Positions 49,345 through 62,900 of a stretch of DNA of 64,000 nucleotides are shown here, in pieces (the stretch's first letter is position 1; the number at the start of each line of letters is the position of its first letter). Source of the stretch: Clarkia xantiana subsp. parviflora. Taxonomy: Eukaryota; Streptophyta; Magnoliopsida; Myrtales; Onagraceae. The notes beneath the pieces are model-generated. The model did no database searches, had not been told where the DNA came from, and was given only the letters and a program-made list of their open reading frames with translations. The position numbers and the translations under genes are program-made. The stretch spans positions 26,477,327-26,541,326 of the forward strand of contig JAPTYO010000059.1 in assembly GCA_036873135.1 (NCBI GenBank). Reading direction: 5' to 3'.

Positions 49345-49978
49345 CAGTGTTATCAGAACCAGACCGGACAGGCAGGTTCGACCGGCGGTTCGAACCGGAA
49401 CCGGTGCCTCCAACGGTCCGGTTCAATGGTTTCCGGAGGATGTAAGCGAACCCGGTTCGATAACCGGCTTTTCGGAGAACCGGCCGGTTTTGAGCGTACC
49501 GAACGGTTATCCGGTTCACCGTCCAAAAAAAAAAAAAACAATATGTTTAGGAAGAACCGAGAGCGCCGCAGTGGGACAGCCGATCGGAAGAGCTTCGCGA
49601 AGCGCCGTACCCATGAAGAATCTTACAGAAAGAATCGTCCAGAATCGCCGGCGCCAGAGTGAGACTCGCCACAACCAAACTCGCCCCAGCCAGACTCCCT
49701 CCCACTATTTGCAACTAGAGGCATAGATAAATCATTTTGCCCTAGCTGGGACTGAAGAGATTATCAGTAGTGAGTTTAATAATGTGAAAAGCAATGGGAT
49801 GGAGGTGTGGCTGTGAGGAGAGGGATGAAGATGGATGGAGAAATGGTGTGAGGAGGGATGAAGATGGGATGATTGGATATTGAATAAAGGTGACTAACGT
49901 TCGAACTGGGTCGGACCGGTCGAACCGTTAACCGGACCCCTTACCGGTTTGATGCCCGGTCCGGTTCTGATAACATTG
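49345..49978. mobile_element. hAT-like element with CCGGTTCGAACCGG words
   Basis: Ends CAGTGTTATCAGAACC and GGTTCTGATAACATTG, a terminal inverted repeat with one mismatch, flanked by a perfect 8-bp duplication CTTATTAG (49337-49344 and 49979-49986). CCGGTTCG/CGAACCGG words crowd both ends. The middle (about 49550-49730) is GC-rich; a 154-codon ORF through it has no recognisable family and is probably chance. Confidence 0.87.
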
Positions 49979-49986
49979 CTTATTAG

Positions 49987-50545
49987 TAAAGCAAGCAGCT
50001 AGCTAGTTTCTTATTAAATTATTATGAATAAGAACGACTGCAAGATATTCACTCGCAGTTTCAAATTTATATATTCAAATTGATACGATAAATTCAAATT
50101 TATATGACAGTTGGTTATGTCACACGTCATTTTGACATAATATTAGACACGCTCAACTCCTTGTTACTACGTTTAAAAGTGTCAAAACCTCACTAACCAA
50201 TTAGAGCTATTATTCTCCGACAAAATACAATCGTCGTCAAAGGCTAAACCGTTTGTTCACAAATTCAAGATTATGAAAAACTTGGTTAATACAAACTTCT
50301 ATAAAATAATTATGTATATGTATCTATAAAATCTCAAGTCAAGATTCTTCATATTTAGATTATTAAGAGATAATTAATTAATCCCACTAGTTAATTGTGA
50401 ATATGGCAAACCTAAAACTACCCTCACTCCTCGTCATCCTCTACTAGGTAGTGCACATTGACAATCGAGTATGGTCAAATATTGGTGTGTGAGTCTTCTC
50501 TATGGTGGTCGTGTATAATGATGTGATGTCACTTAATTTAGTATG
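49987..50545. other. Spacer before the satellite
   Basis: AT-rich, no gene or repeat end recognised. Confidence 0.3.
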
Positions 50546-50559
50546 TCAATCGAGTCATT

Positions 50560-50915
50560 TTGTATTTAATTTAGTCCCTCTAATACTTTCTTAACATTTT
50601 TTTTTGTTCAATTTAGTCCCGAAGTTTCAAAATTGACCCCAATTGGACAATAGGTCCAATTGAATTTTTGAAACTTCGGGACTAAATTGAACAAAAAAAA
50701 GGTTAAGAAAGTATTAGAGGGACTAAATTGAACAAAATTGAAAGTTTAGGGTGGATCACGTGACTTGTACATGTCAAAAAATGGACGGAATGTAACGGTT
50801 GGACCAAAACTAGAAAAAATCTGCAAACATATGGTACCAAAACTAGGGAAAAAAAACATCATGGACCAAAACCCAAAAATGGTCAAACATCATAGACCAA
50901 AACACTTGTTAACCC
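50560..50915. mobile_element. Mutator-like fold-back MITE (family A, copy 5), left arm truncated
   Basis: Enters family A at the TTTAGTCCCTCTAATAC block and continues through the central GTCCAATTG turn and the complete right arm to CTTGTTAACCC at 50915. The outer part of the left arm is missing. The next base is the first of the satellite array. Confidence 0.82.
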
Positions 50916-53900
50916 TTGAAAATAATGAGAAAATTGACCGAAACTGAAGAATTTCGCATACTAACCATCATGGAAAATATTGTGAAGCTTTGAGTCCGAA
51001 ATGAGAAGTACTTTAAACCATTCCACGGTCATATACGATGAGTAAGAGTGCAAATAAAACTGATTTCATAAAAAAAAGAGGTCCGAGTGAGGTTATATTG
51101 AAAAAATGAAAAATTGGCCGAAACTAAAGAATTTCGCATACTAACCATCACGAAAAATGTGAAGTTTTGAGTCCGAAATGAGAAGTACTTTAAACCATTC
51201 CACGGTAATATACGATGAGTAAGAGTGCAAATAAAACTGATTTCATCAAAAACAGAGGTCCGAAAAGAGGTTATATTGAAAAAAATGAGAAAATTGGCCG
51301 AAACTGAAGAATTTCGCATACTTACCATCACGGAAAACGTGATGCTTTGATTCCGAAATGAGAAATACTTTGAACCATTCCACGATCATATACGATGAGT
51401 AAGATTGCAAATAAATCTTATTTAAAAAAAAACAAAGGTCCGAGTGAGGTTTTATTGAAAAAAATAAGAAAATTGGCCGAAACTGAAGAATTTCGCATAC
51501 TAACCATCACAGAAAATGTGAAGTTTTGAGTCCGAAATGAGAAGTACTTTAAACCATGCCATGGTCATATACGATGAGTAAGAGTGCAAATAAAACTGAT
51601 TTCATAAAAAACAGAGGTCCGAGTGAGGTTATATTGAAAAAATGAAAAAATTGGCCGAAACCGAAGAATTTCGCATACTAACCATCACGGAAAATGTGAA
51701 GTTTTGACTCCGAAATGAGAAGTACTTTAAACCATTCCACGGTCATATAGGATGAGTAAGAGTGCAAATAAAACTGATTTCATGAAAAACAGAGGTCCGA
51801 AAAGATGTTATATCGAAAAAAAATGAGAAAATTGGCCGAAACTGAAGAATTTAGCATACTAACCATCACGAAAAATATTGTGAAGCTTTGAGTCCGAAAT
51901 TTGAAGTACTTTAAACCATTCCACGGTCATATATGATGAGTAAGAGTGCAAATAAAACCGATTTCATAAAAAACAGAGGTCCGAGTGAGGTTTTATTAAA
52001 AAAATGAGAAAATTGGCCGAAACTGAAGAATTTCGCATACTAACCATCACAGAAAATGTGAAGTTTTGAGTCCGAAATGAGAAGTACTTTAAACCATTCC
52101 ATGGTCATATACGATGAGTAAGAGCGCAAATAAAACTGATTTAATAAAAAACAGAGGTCTGAGTGAGGTTATATTGAAAAAATGAAAAAATTGGCCTAAA
52201 CTGAAGAATTTCGCATACTAACCATCACGGAAAATGTGAAGTTTTGACTCCGAAATGAGAAGTACTTTAAACCATTCCACGGTCATATAGGATGAGTAAG
52301 AGTGCAAATAAAACTGATTTAATAAAAAACAGAGGTCCGAAAAGAGGTTATATTGAAAAAAAGAGAAAATTGGCCGAAACTGAAGAATTTCGCATACTAA
52401 CCATCACAGAAAATATTGTGAAGCTTTGAGTCCGAAATTTGAAGTACTTTAAACCATTCCACGGCCATATATGATGAGTAAGTGTGCAAATAAAATGATT
52501 TCATAAAAAACAGAGGTCCGAGTGTGGTTTTATTGAAAAAATGAGAAAATTGGCCGAAACTGAAGAATTTCGCATACTAACCATCACAGAAAATGTGTAG
52601 TTTTGAGTCCGAAATGAGAAGTACTTTAAACCATTCTATGGTCATATGCGATGAGTAAGAGTGCAAATAAAACTGATTTCATAAAAAACAGAGGTCCGAG
52701 TGAGGTTATATTGAAAAAATGAAAAAATTGCCGAAACTGAAGAATTTCGCATACTAACCATCACAGAAAATGTGAAGTTTTGACTCCGAAATGAGAAGTA
52801 CTTTAAACCATTCCAAGGTCATATAGGATGAGTAAAAGTGCAAATAAAACTGATTTCATAAAAAACAGAGGTCCGAAAAGAGGTTATATTGAAAAAAAAA
52901 AAGAAAATTGGCCGAAACCGAAGAATTTCGCATACTAACCATCACGGAAAATATTGTGAAGCTTTGAGTCCGAAATGAGAAGTACTTTAAACCATTCCAC
53001 GGTCATATACGTTGAGTAAGAGTGCAAATAAAACTGATTTCATAAAAAACAAAGGTCCGAGTGAGGTTATATTGAAAAAACGAAAAAATTGGCCGAAACT
53101 GAAGAATTTCGCATACTAACCATCACGGAAAATGTGAAGTTTTGAGTCCGAAATGAGAAGTACTTTAAACCATTCCTCGGTAATACACGATGTGTAAGAG
53201 TGCAAATAAAACTGATTACATAAAAAACAGAGGTCCGAAATGAGGTTATATTGAAAAAATGAGAAAATTGGCCGAAACTGAAGAATTTCGCATACTAACC
53301 ATCACAGAAAATATTGTGAAGCTTTGAGTTCGAAATGAGAAGTACTTTAAACCAATCCACGGTCATATACGGTGAGTAAGAGTGCAAATAAAACTGATTT
53401 CATAAAAAACAGAGGTCCGAGTGAGGTTATATTGAAAAAATGAGAAAATTGGCCGAAACTGAAGAATTTCGCTTACTTACCATCACGGAAAACGTGATGA
53501 TTTGATTCCGAAATGAGAAATACTTTGAACCATTCCATGGTCATTTACGATGAGTAAGAGTGCAAATAAAACTGATTTCATAAAAAACAGAGGTCCGAGT
53601 GAGTTTATATTGAAAAAATGAGAAAATTGGCCGAAACTGAAGAATTTTGCATACTTACCATCACGGAAAACGAGATGCTTTGATTCCGAAATGAGAAATA
53701 CTTTGAACCATTCCACGGTCATTTATGATGAGTAAGAGTGCAAATAAATCTGATTTCATAAAAAACAAAGGTCCGAGTGAGGTTATATTGAAAAAATTGG
53801 TCGAAATTGAAGAATTTTGCATCATCACCGAAAATGTGAAGTTTTGAGTCCGAAATGAGAAGTACTTTAAACCATGCCATGGTCATATACGATGAGTAAG

Positions 53901-56900
53901 AGTGCAAATATAACTGATTTCATAAAAAATAGAGGTCCGAGTGAGGTTATATTGAAAAAATGAAAAAAAATGGCCGAAACCAAAAAAAATTCGCATACTA
54001 ACCATCACGGAAAATGTGAAGTTTTGAGTCCGAAATGAGAAGTAATTTAAACCATTCCACGGTCATATACGATAAGTAAGAGTGCAAATAAAACTGATTT
54101 AATCAAAAACAGAGGTCCTAAAAGAGGTTATATTGAAAAAATGAGAAAATTGGCCGAAACTGAAGAATTTCGCATACTTACCATCACGGAAAATATTGTG
54201 AAGCTTTGAGTCCGAAATTTGAAGTACTTTAAACCATTCCACGGTCATATATGATGAGTAAGAGTGCAAATAAAATCGATTTCATAAAATACAGAGGTCC
54301 GAGTGAGGTTTTATTGAAAAAATGAGAAAATTGGCCGAAACTGAAGAATTTCGCATACTAACCATCACAGAAAATGTGAAGTTTTGAGTCCAAATGAGAA
54401 GTACTTTAAACCATTCTATGGTCATATACGATGAGTAAGAGTGCAAATAAAACTGATTTCATAAAAAACAGAGGTCCGAGTGAGGTTATATTGAAAAAAT
54501 GAAAAAATTGGCCGAAACTGAAGAATTTCGCATACTAACCATCACGGAAAATGTGAAGTTTTGAGTCCGAAATGAGAAGTAATTTCAACCATTCCACGAT
54601 CATATACGATAACAAAGACTGGAAATAAAACTGATTTCATAAAAAACAGAGGTCCGAAAAGAGGTTATATTGAAAAAATGAAAAATTGGGCGAAACTGAA
54701 GAATTTCGCATACTTACCATACGGTAAACGTGATGCTTTGATTCCGAAACGAGAAATACTTTGAACCATTCCCCGGTCATATACGATGAGTAAGAGTGCG
54801 AATAAAACTTATTTCATAAAAAACAAAGGTCCGAGTGTGGTTTTATTGAAAAAATGAGAAAATTGGCCGAAACTGAAGAATTTCGCAAACTAACCATCAC
54901 AGAAAATGTGAAGTTTTGAGTCCGAAATGAGAAGTACTTTAAACCATTCCATGGTCATATACGTGAGTAAGAATGCAAATAAAATTGATTTCATAAAAAA
55001 TAGAGGTATGAGTGAGGTTATATTGAAAAAATAAAAAATTGGCCGAAACTGAAGAATTTGGCATACTAACCATCACAGAAAATGTGAAGCTTTGAGTCCG
55101 AAATGAGAAGTACTTTAAAGCATTCAACGGTCATATACGATGAGTAAGAGTGCAAATAAAACTGATTTCATAAAAAACAGAGGTCCGAGTGAGGTTATAT
55201 TGAAAAAATGAAAAAATTGGCCGAAACTGAAGAATTTCCCATACTAACCATCACGGAAAATGTGAAGTTTTGAGTCCGATATGAGAAGTACTTTAAACCA
55301 TTCCACGTTAATATACGATGAGTAAGAGTGCAAATAAAACTGATTTCATAAAAAACAGAGGTCCGAAAAGAGGTTATATTGAAAAAATGAGAAAATTGGC
55401 CGAAACTGAAGAATTTCGCATACTTACCATCACGGAAAACGTGATGCTTTGATTCCGAAATGAGAAATACTTTGAACCATTCCACGGTCATATACGATGA
55501 GTAAGATTGCAAATAAAACTTATTTAAAAAAACAAAGGTCCGAGTGAGGTTTTATTCAAAAAATGAGAAAATTGGCCGAAACTGAAGAATTTCGCATACT
55601 AACCATCATAGAAAATGTGAAGTTTGAGTCCGAAATGAGAAGTACTTTAAACCATTCCATGGTCATATACGATGAGTAAGAGTGCAAATAAAACTGATTT
55701 CATAAAAAACAGAGGTCCGAAAAGAGGTTATATTGAAAAAATGAGAAAATTGGCCGAAACTGAAGAATTTCGCATACTAACCATCACAGAAAATGTGAAG
55801 TTTTGAGTCCGAAATGAGAAGTACTTTAAACCATTCCATGGTCATATACGATGAGTAAGAGTGCAAATAAAACTGATTTCATAAAAAACAGAGGTCCGAG
55901 TGAGGTTATATTGAAAAAATGAAAAAATTGGCCGAAACCGAAGAATTTCGCATACTAACCATCACGGAAAATGTGAAGTTTTGACTCCGAAATGAGAAGT
56001 ACTTTAAACCATTCAATGGTCATATACGATGAGTAAGAGTGCAAATAAAACTGATTTCATAAAAAAAAGAGGTCCGAGTGAGGTTATATTGAAAAAATGA
56101 AAAATTGGCCGAAACTGAAGAATTTCGCATACTAACCATCACGAAAAATGTGAAGTTTTGAGTCCGAAATGAGAAGTACTTTAAACCATTCCACGGTAAT
56201 ATACGATGAGTAAGAGTGCAAATAAAACTGATTTCATCAAAAACAGAGGTCCGAAAAGAGGTTATATTGAAAAAAATGAGAAAATTGGCCGAAACTGAAG
56301 AATTTCGCATACTTACCATCACGGAAAACGTGATGCTTTGATTCCGAAATGAGAAATACTTTGAACCATTCCACGGTCATATACGATGAGTAAGAGTGCA
56401 AATAAATCTTATTAAAAAAAAAACAAAGGTCCGAGTGAGGTTTATTGAAAAAAATGAGAAAATTGGCCGAAACTGAAGAATTTCGCATACTAACCATCAC
56501 AGAAAATGTGAAGTTTTGAGTCCGAAATGAAAAGTACTTTAAACCATTCCATGGTCATATACGATGAGTAAGAGTGCAAATAAAACTGATTTCATAAAAA
56601 ACAGAGGTCCGAGTGAGGTTATATTGAAAAAATGAAAAAATTGGCCGAAACTGAAGAATTTCGCATACTAACCATCACGGAAAATGTGAAGTTTTGACTC
56701 CGAAATGAGAAGTACTTTAAACCATTCCACGGTCATATACGATGAGTAAGAGTGCAAATAAAACTGATTTCATGAAAAACAGAGGTCCGAAAAGATGTTA
56801 TATTGAAAAAAATGAGAAAATTGGCCGAAACTGAAGAATTTCGCATACTAACCATCACGGAAAATATTGTGAAGCTTTGAGTCCGAAATTTGAAGTACTT

Positions 56901-59900
56901 TAAACCATTCCACGGTCATATATGATGAGTAAGAGTGCAAATAAAACTGATTTCATAAAAAACAGAGGTCCGAGTGAGGTTTTATTGAAAAAAATGAGAA
57001 AATTGGCCGAAACTGAAGAATTTCGCATACTAACCATCACAGAAAATGTGAAGTTTTGAGTCGAAATGAGAAGTACTTTAAACCATTCCATGGTCATATA
57101 CGATGAGTAAGAGTGCAAATAAAACTGATTTCATAAAAAACAGAGGTCCGAGTGAGGTTATATTGAAAAAATGAAAAAATTGGCCGAAACTGAAGAATTT
57201 CGCATACTAACCATCACAGAAAATGTGAAGTTTTGAGTCCGAAATGAGAAGTACTTTAAACCATTCCTCGGTCATATACGATGAGTAAGAGTGCAAATAA
57301 AACTGATTTCATAAAAAACAGAGGTCCGAAATGAGGTTATATTGAAAAAATGAGAAAATTGGCCGAAACTGAAGAATTTCGCATACTAACCATCACGGAA
57401 AATATTGTGAAGCTTTGAGTCCGAAATGAGAAGTACTTTAAACCATTCCACGGTCATATATGATGAGTAAGAGTGCAAATAAAACTGATTTCATAAAAAA
57501 CAAAGGTCCGAGTGAGGTTTTATTGAAAAAATGAAAAAATTGGCCGAAACTGAAGAATTTCGCATACTAACCATCACGGAAAATGTGAAGTTTGAGTCCG
57601 AAATGAGAAGTACTTTAAACCATTCCACGGTCATATACGATAACAAAGAGTGCAAATAAAACTGATTTCATAAAAAACAAAGGTCCGAGAAGAGGTTATA
57701 TTGAAAAAAATGAGAAAATTGGCCGAAACTGAAGAATTTCGCATACTAACCATCACAGAAAATATTGTGAAGCTTTGAGTCCGAAATGAGAAGTACTTTA
57801 AACCATTCCACGGTCATATACGATGAGTAAGAGTGCAAATAAAACTGATTTCATAAAAAATAGAGGTCCGAGTGAGGTTATATTGAAAAAATGAGAAAAT
57901 TGGCCGAAACTGAAGAATTTCGCATACTAACCATCACAGAAAATGTGAAGTTTGAGTCCGAAATGAGAAGTACTTTAAACCATTCTATGGTCATATACGA
58001 TGAGTAAGAGTGCAAATAAAACTGATTTCATAAAAAACAGAGGTCCGAAAAGAGGTTATATTGAAAAAATGAGAAAAATTGGCCGAAACTGAAGAATTTC
58101 GCATACTAACCATCACAGAAAATGTGAAGTTTTGAGTCCGAAATGAGAAGTACTTTAAACCATTCCATGGTCATATACGATGAGTAAGAGTGCAAATAAA
58201 ACTGATTTCATAAAAAACAGAGGTCCGAGTGAGGTTATATTGAAAAAATGAAAAAATTGGCCGAAACGAAGAATTTCGCATACTAACCATCACGGAAAAT
58301 GTGAAGTTTTGAGTCCGAAATGAGAAGTACTTTAAACCATTCCACGGTCATATACGATGAGTAAGAGTGCAAATAAAACTGATTTCATGAAAAACAGAGG
58401 TCCGAAAAGAGGTTATATTGAAAAAATGAGAAAATTGGCCGAAACTGAAGAATTTCGCATACTAACCATCACGGAAAATATTGTGAAGCTTTGAGTCCGA
58501 AATGAGAAGTACTTTAAACCATTCCACGGTCATATACGATGAGTAAGAGTGCAAATAAAACTGATTTCATAAAAAACAGAGGTCCGAGTGAGGTTTTATT
58601 GAAAAAAATGAGAAAATTGGCCGAAACTGAAGAATTTCGCATACTAACCATCACAGAAAATGTGAAGTTTTGAGTCCGAAATGAGAAGTACTTTAAACCA
58701 TTCCATGGTCATATACGATGAGTAAGAGTGCAAATAAAACTGATTTCATAAAAAACAGAGGTCCGAGTGAGGTTATATTGAAAAAATGAAAAAATTGGCC
58801 GAAACTGAAGAATTTCGCATACTAACCATCACGGAAAATGTGAAGTTTTGAGTCCGAAATGAGAAGTACTTTAAACCATTCCACGGTCATATACGATGAG
58901 TAAGAGTGCAAATAAAACTGATTTCATCAAAAACAGAGGTCCGAAAAGAGGTTATATTGAAAAAAATGAGAAAATTGGCCGAAACTGAAGAATTTCGCAT
59001 ACTAACCATCACGGAAAATATTGTGAAGCTTTGAGTCCGAAATTTGAAGTACTTTAAACCATTCCACGGTCATATACGATGAGTAAGAGTGCAAATAAAA
59101 TGATTTCATAAAAAACAGAGGTCCGAGTGTGGTTTATTGAAAAAATGAGAAAATTGGCCGAAACTGAAGAATTTCGCATACTAACCATCACAGAAAATGT
59201 GAAGTTTTGAGTCCGAAATGAGAAGTACTTTAAACCATTCCACGGTCATATACGATGAGTAAGAGTGCAAATAAAACTGATTTCATAAAAAACAGAGGTC
59301 CGAGTGAGGTTATATTAAAAAATGAGAAAATTGGCCGAAACTGAAGAATTTCGCATACTAACCATCACGGAAAATGTGAAGTTTTGAGTCCGAAATGAGA
59401 AGTACTTTAAACCATTCCACGGTCATATACGATGAGTAAGAGTGCAAATAAAACTGATTTCATAAAAAACAGAGGTCCGAAATGAGGTTATATTGAAAAA
59501 ATTGGCCGAAACTGAAGAATTTCGCATACTAACCATCACGGAAAATATTGTGAAGCTTTGAGTCCGAAATGAGAAGTACTTTAAACCATTCCACGGTCAT
59601 ATACGATGAGTAAGAGTGCAAATAAAACTGATTTTATAAAAAACAGAGGTCCGAGTGAGGTTATATTGAAAAAATGAGAAAATTGGCCGAAACTGAAGAA
59701 TTTCGCATACTTACCATCACGGAAAACGTGATGATTTGAGTCCGAAATGAGAAGTACTTTAAACCATTCCACGGTCATATAAGATGAGTAAGAGTGCAAA
59801 TAAAACTGATTTCATCAAAAACAGAGGTCCGAAATGAGGTTATATTGAAAAAAATGAGAAAATTGTGAGGCTTTGAGTCCGAAATTGGCCGAAACTAAGA

Positions 59901-62900
59901 ATTTCGCATACTAACCATCACAGAAAATGTGAAGTTTTGAGTCCGAAATGAGAAGTACTTGAAACCATTCCATGGTCATATACGATGAGTAAGAGTGCAA
60001 ATAAAACTGATTTCATAAAAAACAGAGGTCCGAGTGAGGTTATATTGAAAAAATGAAAAAATTGGCCGAAACTGAAGAATTTCGCATACTAACCATCACA
60101 GAAAATGTGAAGTTTTGAGTCCGAAATGAGAAGTACTTTAAACCATTCCACGTCATATACGATGAGTAAGAGTGCAAATAAAACTGATTTCATCAAAAAC
60201 AGAGGTCCGAAAGAGGTTATATTGAAAAAATGACAAAATTGGCCGAAACTGAAGAATTTCGCATACTAACCATCACGGAAAATATTGTGAAGCTTTGAGT
60301 CCGAAATGAGAAGTACTTTAAACCATTCCACGGTCATATACGATGAGTAAGAGTGCAAATAAAACTGATTTCATAAAAAACAGAGGTCCGAGTGAGGTTA
60401 TATTGAAAAAAAGAGAAAATTGGCCGAAACTGAAGAATTTCGCATACTAACCATCACAGAAAATGTGAAGTTTTGAGTCCGAAATGAGAAGTACTTTAAA
60501 CCATTCCACGGTCATATACGATGAGTAAGAGTGCAAATAAAACTGATTTCATAAAAAACAGAGGTCCGAGTGAGGTTATATTGAAAAAATGAAAAAATTG
60601 GCCGAAACTGAAGAATTTCGCATACTAACCATCACGGAAAATGTGAAGTTTTGAGTCCGAAATGAGAAGTACTTTAAACCATTCCACGGTCATATACGAT
60701 GAGTAAGAGTTAAAATAAAACTGATTTCATAAAAAACAGAGGTCCGAGTGAGGTTATATTGAAAAAATGAAAAATTGGCCGAAACTGAAGAATTTCGCAT
60801 ACTAACCATCACGGAAAATGTGATGTTTTGAGTCCAAATGAGAAGTACTTTAAACCATTCCACGGTCATATACGATGAACAAGAGTGCAAATAAAACTGA
60901 TTTCATAAAAAACAGAGGTCCGAAAAGAGGTTATATTGAAAAAATGAGAAAATTGGCCGAAACTGAAGAATTTCGCATACTTACCATCACGGAAACGTGA
61001 AGCTTTGATCCGAAATGAGAAATACTTTAAACCATTCCACGGTCATATACGATGAGTAAGAGTGCAAATAAAACTGATTTCATAAAAAACAGAGGTCCGA
61101 GTGAGGTTATATTGAAAAAATGAGAAAATTGGCCGAAACTGAAGAATTTCGCATACTAACCATCACAGAAAATGTGAAGCTTTGAGTCCGAAATGAGAGT
61201 AGTTTAAACCATTCCATGGTCATATACGATGAGTAAGAGTGCAAATAAAATTGATTTCATAAAAAACAGAGGTCCGAGTGAGGTTATATTGAAAAAATGA
61301 AAAAATTGGCCGAAACTGAAGAATTTCGCATACTAACCATCACAGAAAATGTGAAGCTTTGAGTCCGAAATGAGAAGTACTTTAAACCATTCCACGGTCA
61401 TATACGATGAGTAAGAGTGCAAATAAAACTGATTTCATAAAAAACAGAGGTCCGAGTGAGGTTATATTGAAAAAATGAAAAAATTGGCCGAAACTGAAGA
61501 ATTTCGCATACTAACCATCACGGAAAATGTGAAGTTTGAGTCCGAAATGAGAAGTACTTTAAACATTCCACGTTAATATACGATGAGTAAGAGTGCAAAT
61601 AAAACTGATTTCATAAAAAACAGAGGTCCGAAAGAGGTTATATTGAAAAAATGAGAAAATTGGCCGAAACTGAAGAATTTCGCATACTACCATCACGGAA
61701 AACGTGATGCTTTGATTCCGAAATGAGAAATACTTTAAACCATTCCACGGTCATATACGATGAGTAAGAGTGCAAATAAAACTTATTTAAAAAACAAAGG
61801 TCCGAGTGAGGTTTATTGAAAAAATGAGAAAATTGGCCGAAACTCAAGAATTTCGCATACTAACCATCACAGAAAATGTGAAGTTTTGAGTCCGAAATAG
61901 AAGTACTTTAAATCATTCCATGGTCATATACGATGAGTAAGAGTGCAAATAAAACTGATTTCATAAAAAACAGAGGTCTGAGTGAGGATATATTGAAAAA
62001 ATGAAAAATTGGCCTAAACTGAAGTATTTCGCATACTAACCATCACGGAAATGTGAAGTTTTGAGTCCGAAATGAGAAGTAATTTAAACCATTCCACGGT
62101 CATATAGGATGAGTAAGAGTGCAAATAAAACTGATTTCATAAAAAACAGAGGTCGAAAAGAGGTTATATTGAAAAAATGAGAAAATTGGCCGAAACTGAA
62201 GAATTTCGCATACTAACCATCACGGAAAATATGTGAAGCTTTGAGTCCGAAATTGAAGTACTTTAAACCATTCCACGGTCATATACGATGAGTAAGAGTG
62301 CAAATAAAACTGATTTCATAAAAAAACAGAGGTCCGAGTGAGGTTATATTGAAAAAATGAGAAAATTGGCCGAAACTGAAGAATTTCGCATACTAACCAT
62401 CACAGAAAATGTGAAGTTTTGAGTCCGAAATGAGAAGTACTTTAAACCATTCTATGGTCATATACGATGAGTAAGAGTGCAAATAAACTGATTTCATAAA
62501 AAAACAGAGGTCCGAGTGAGGTTATATTGAAAAAAAAAAAAAAAAATTGGCCGAAAACTGAAGAATTTCGCATACTAACCATCACGGAAAATGTGAAGTT
62601 TTGAGTCCGAAATGAGAAGTACTTTAAACCATTCCACGGTCATATACGATGAGTAAGAGTGCAAATAAAACTGATTTCATAAAAAACAGAGGTCCGAAAG
62701 AGGTTATATTGAAAAAAATGAGAAAATTGGCCGAAACTGAAGAATTTCGCATACTAACCATCACAGAAAAATTGTGAAGCTTTGAGTCCGAAATGAGAAG
62801 TACTTAAACCATTCCACGGTCATATACGATGAGTAAGAGTGCAAATAAAACTGATTTCATAAAAAACAGAGGTCCGAGTGAGGTTTTATTGAAAAAATGA

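Noticed and set aside
49262..49726. 154-codon plus-strand ORF
   Set aside because: It starts in the flank and runs through the ends and middle of a hAT-like element; no transposase motif.
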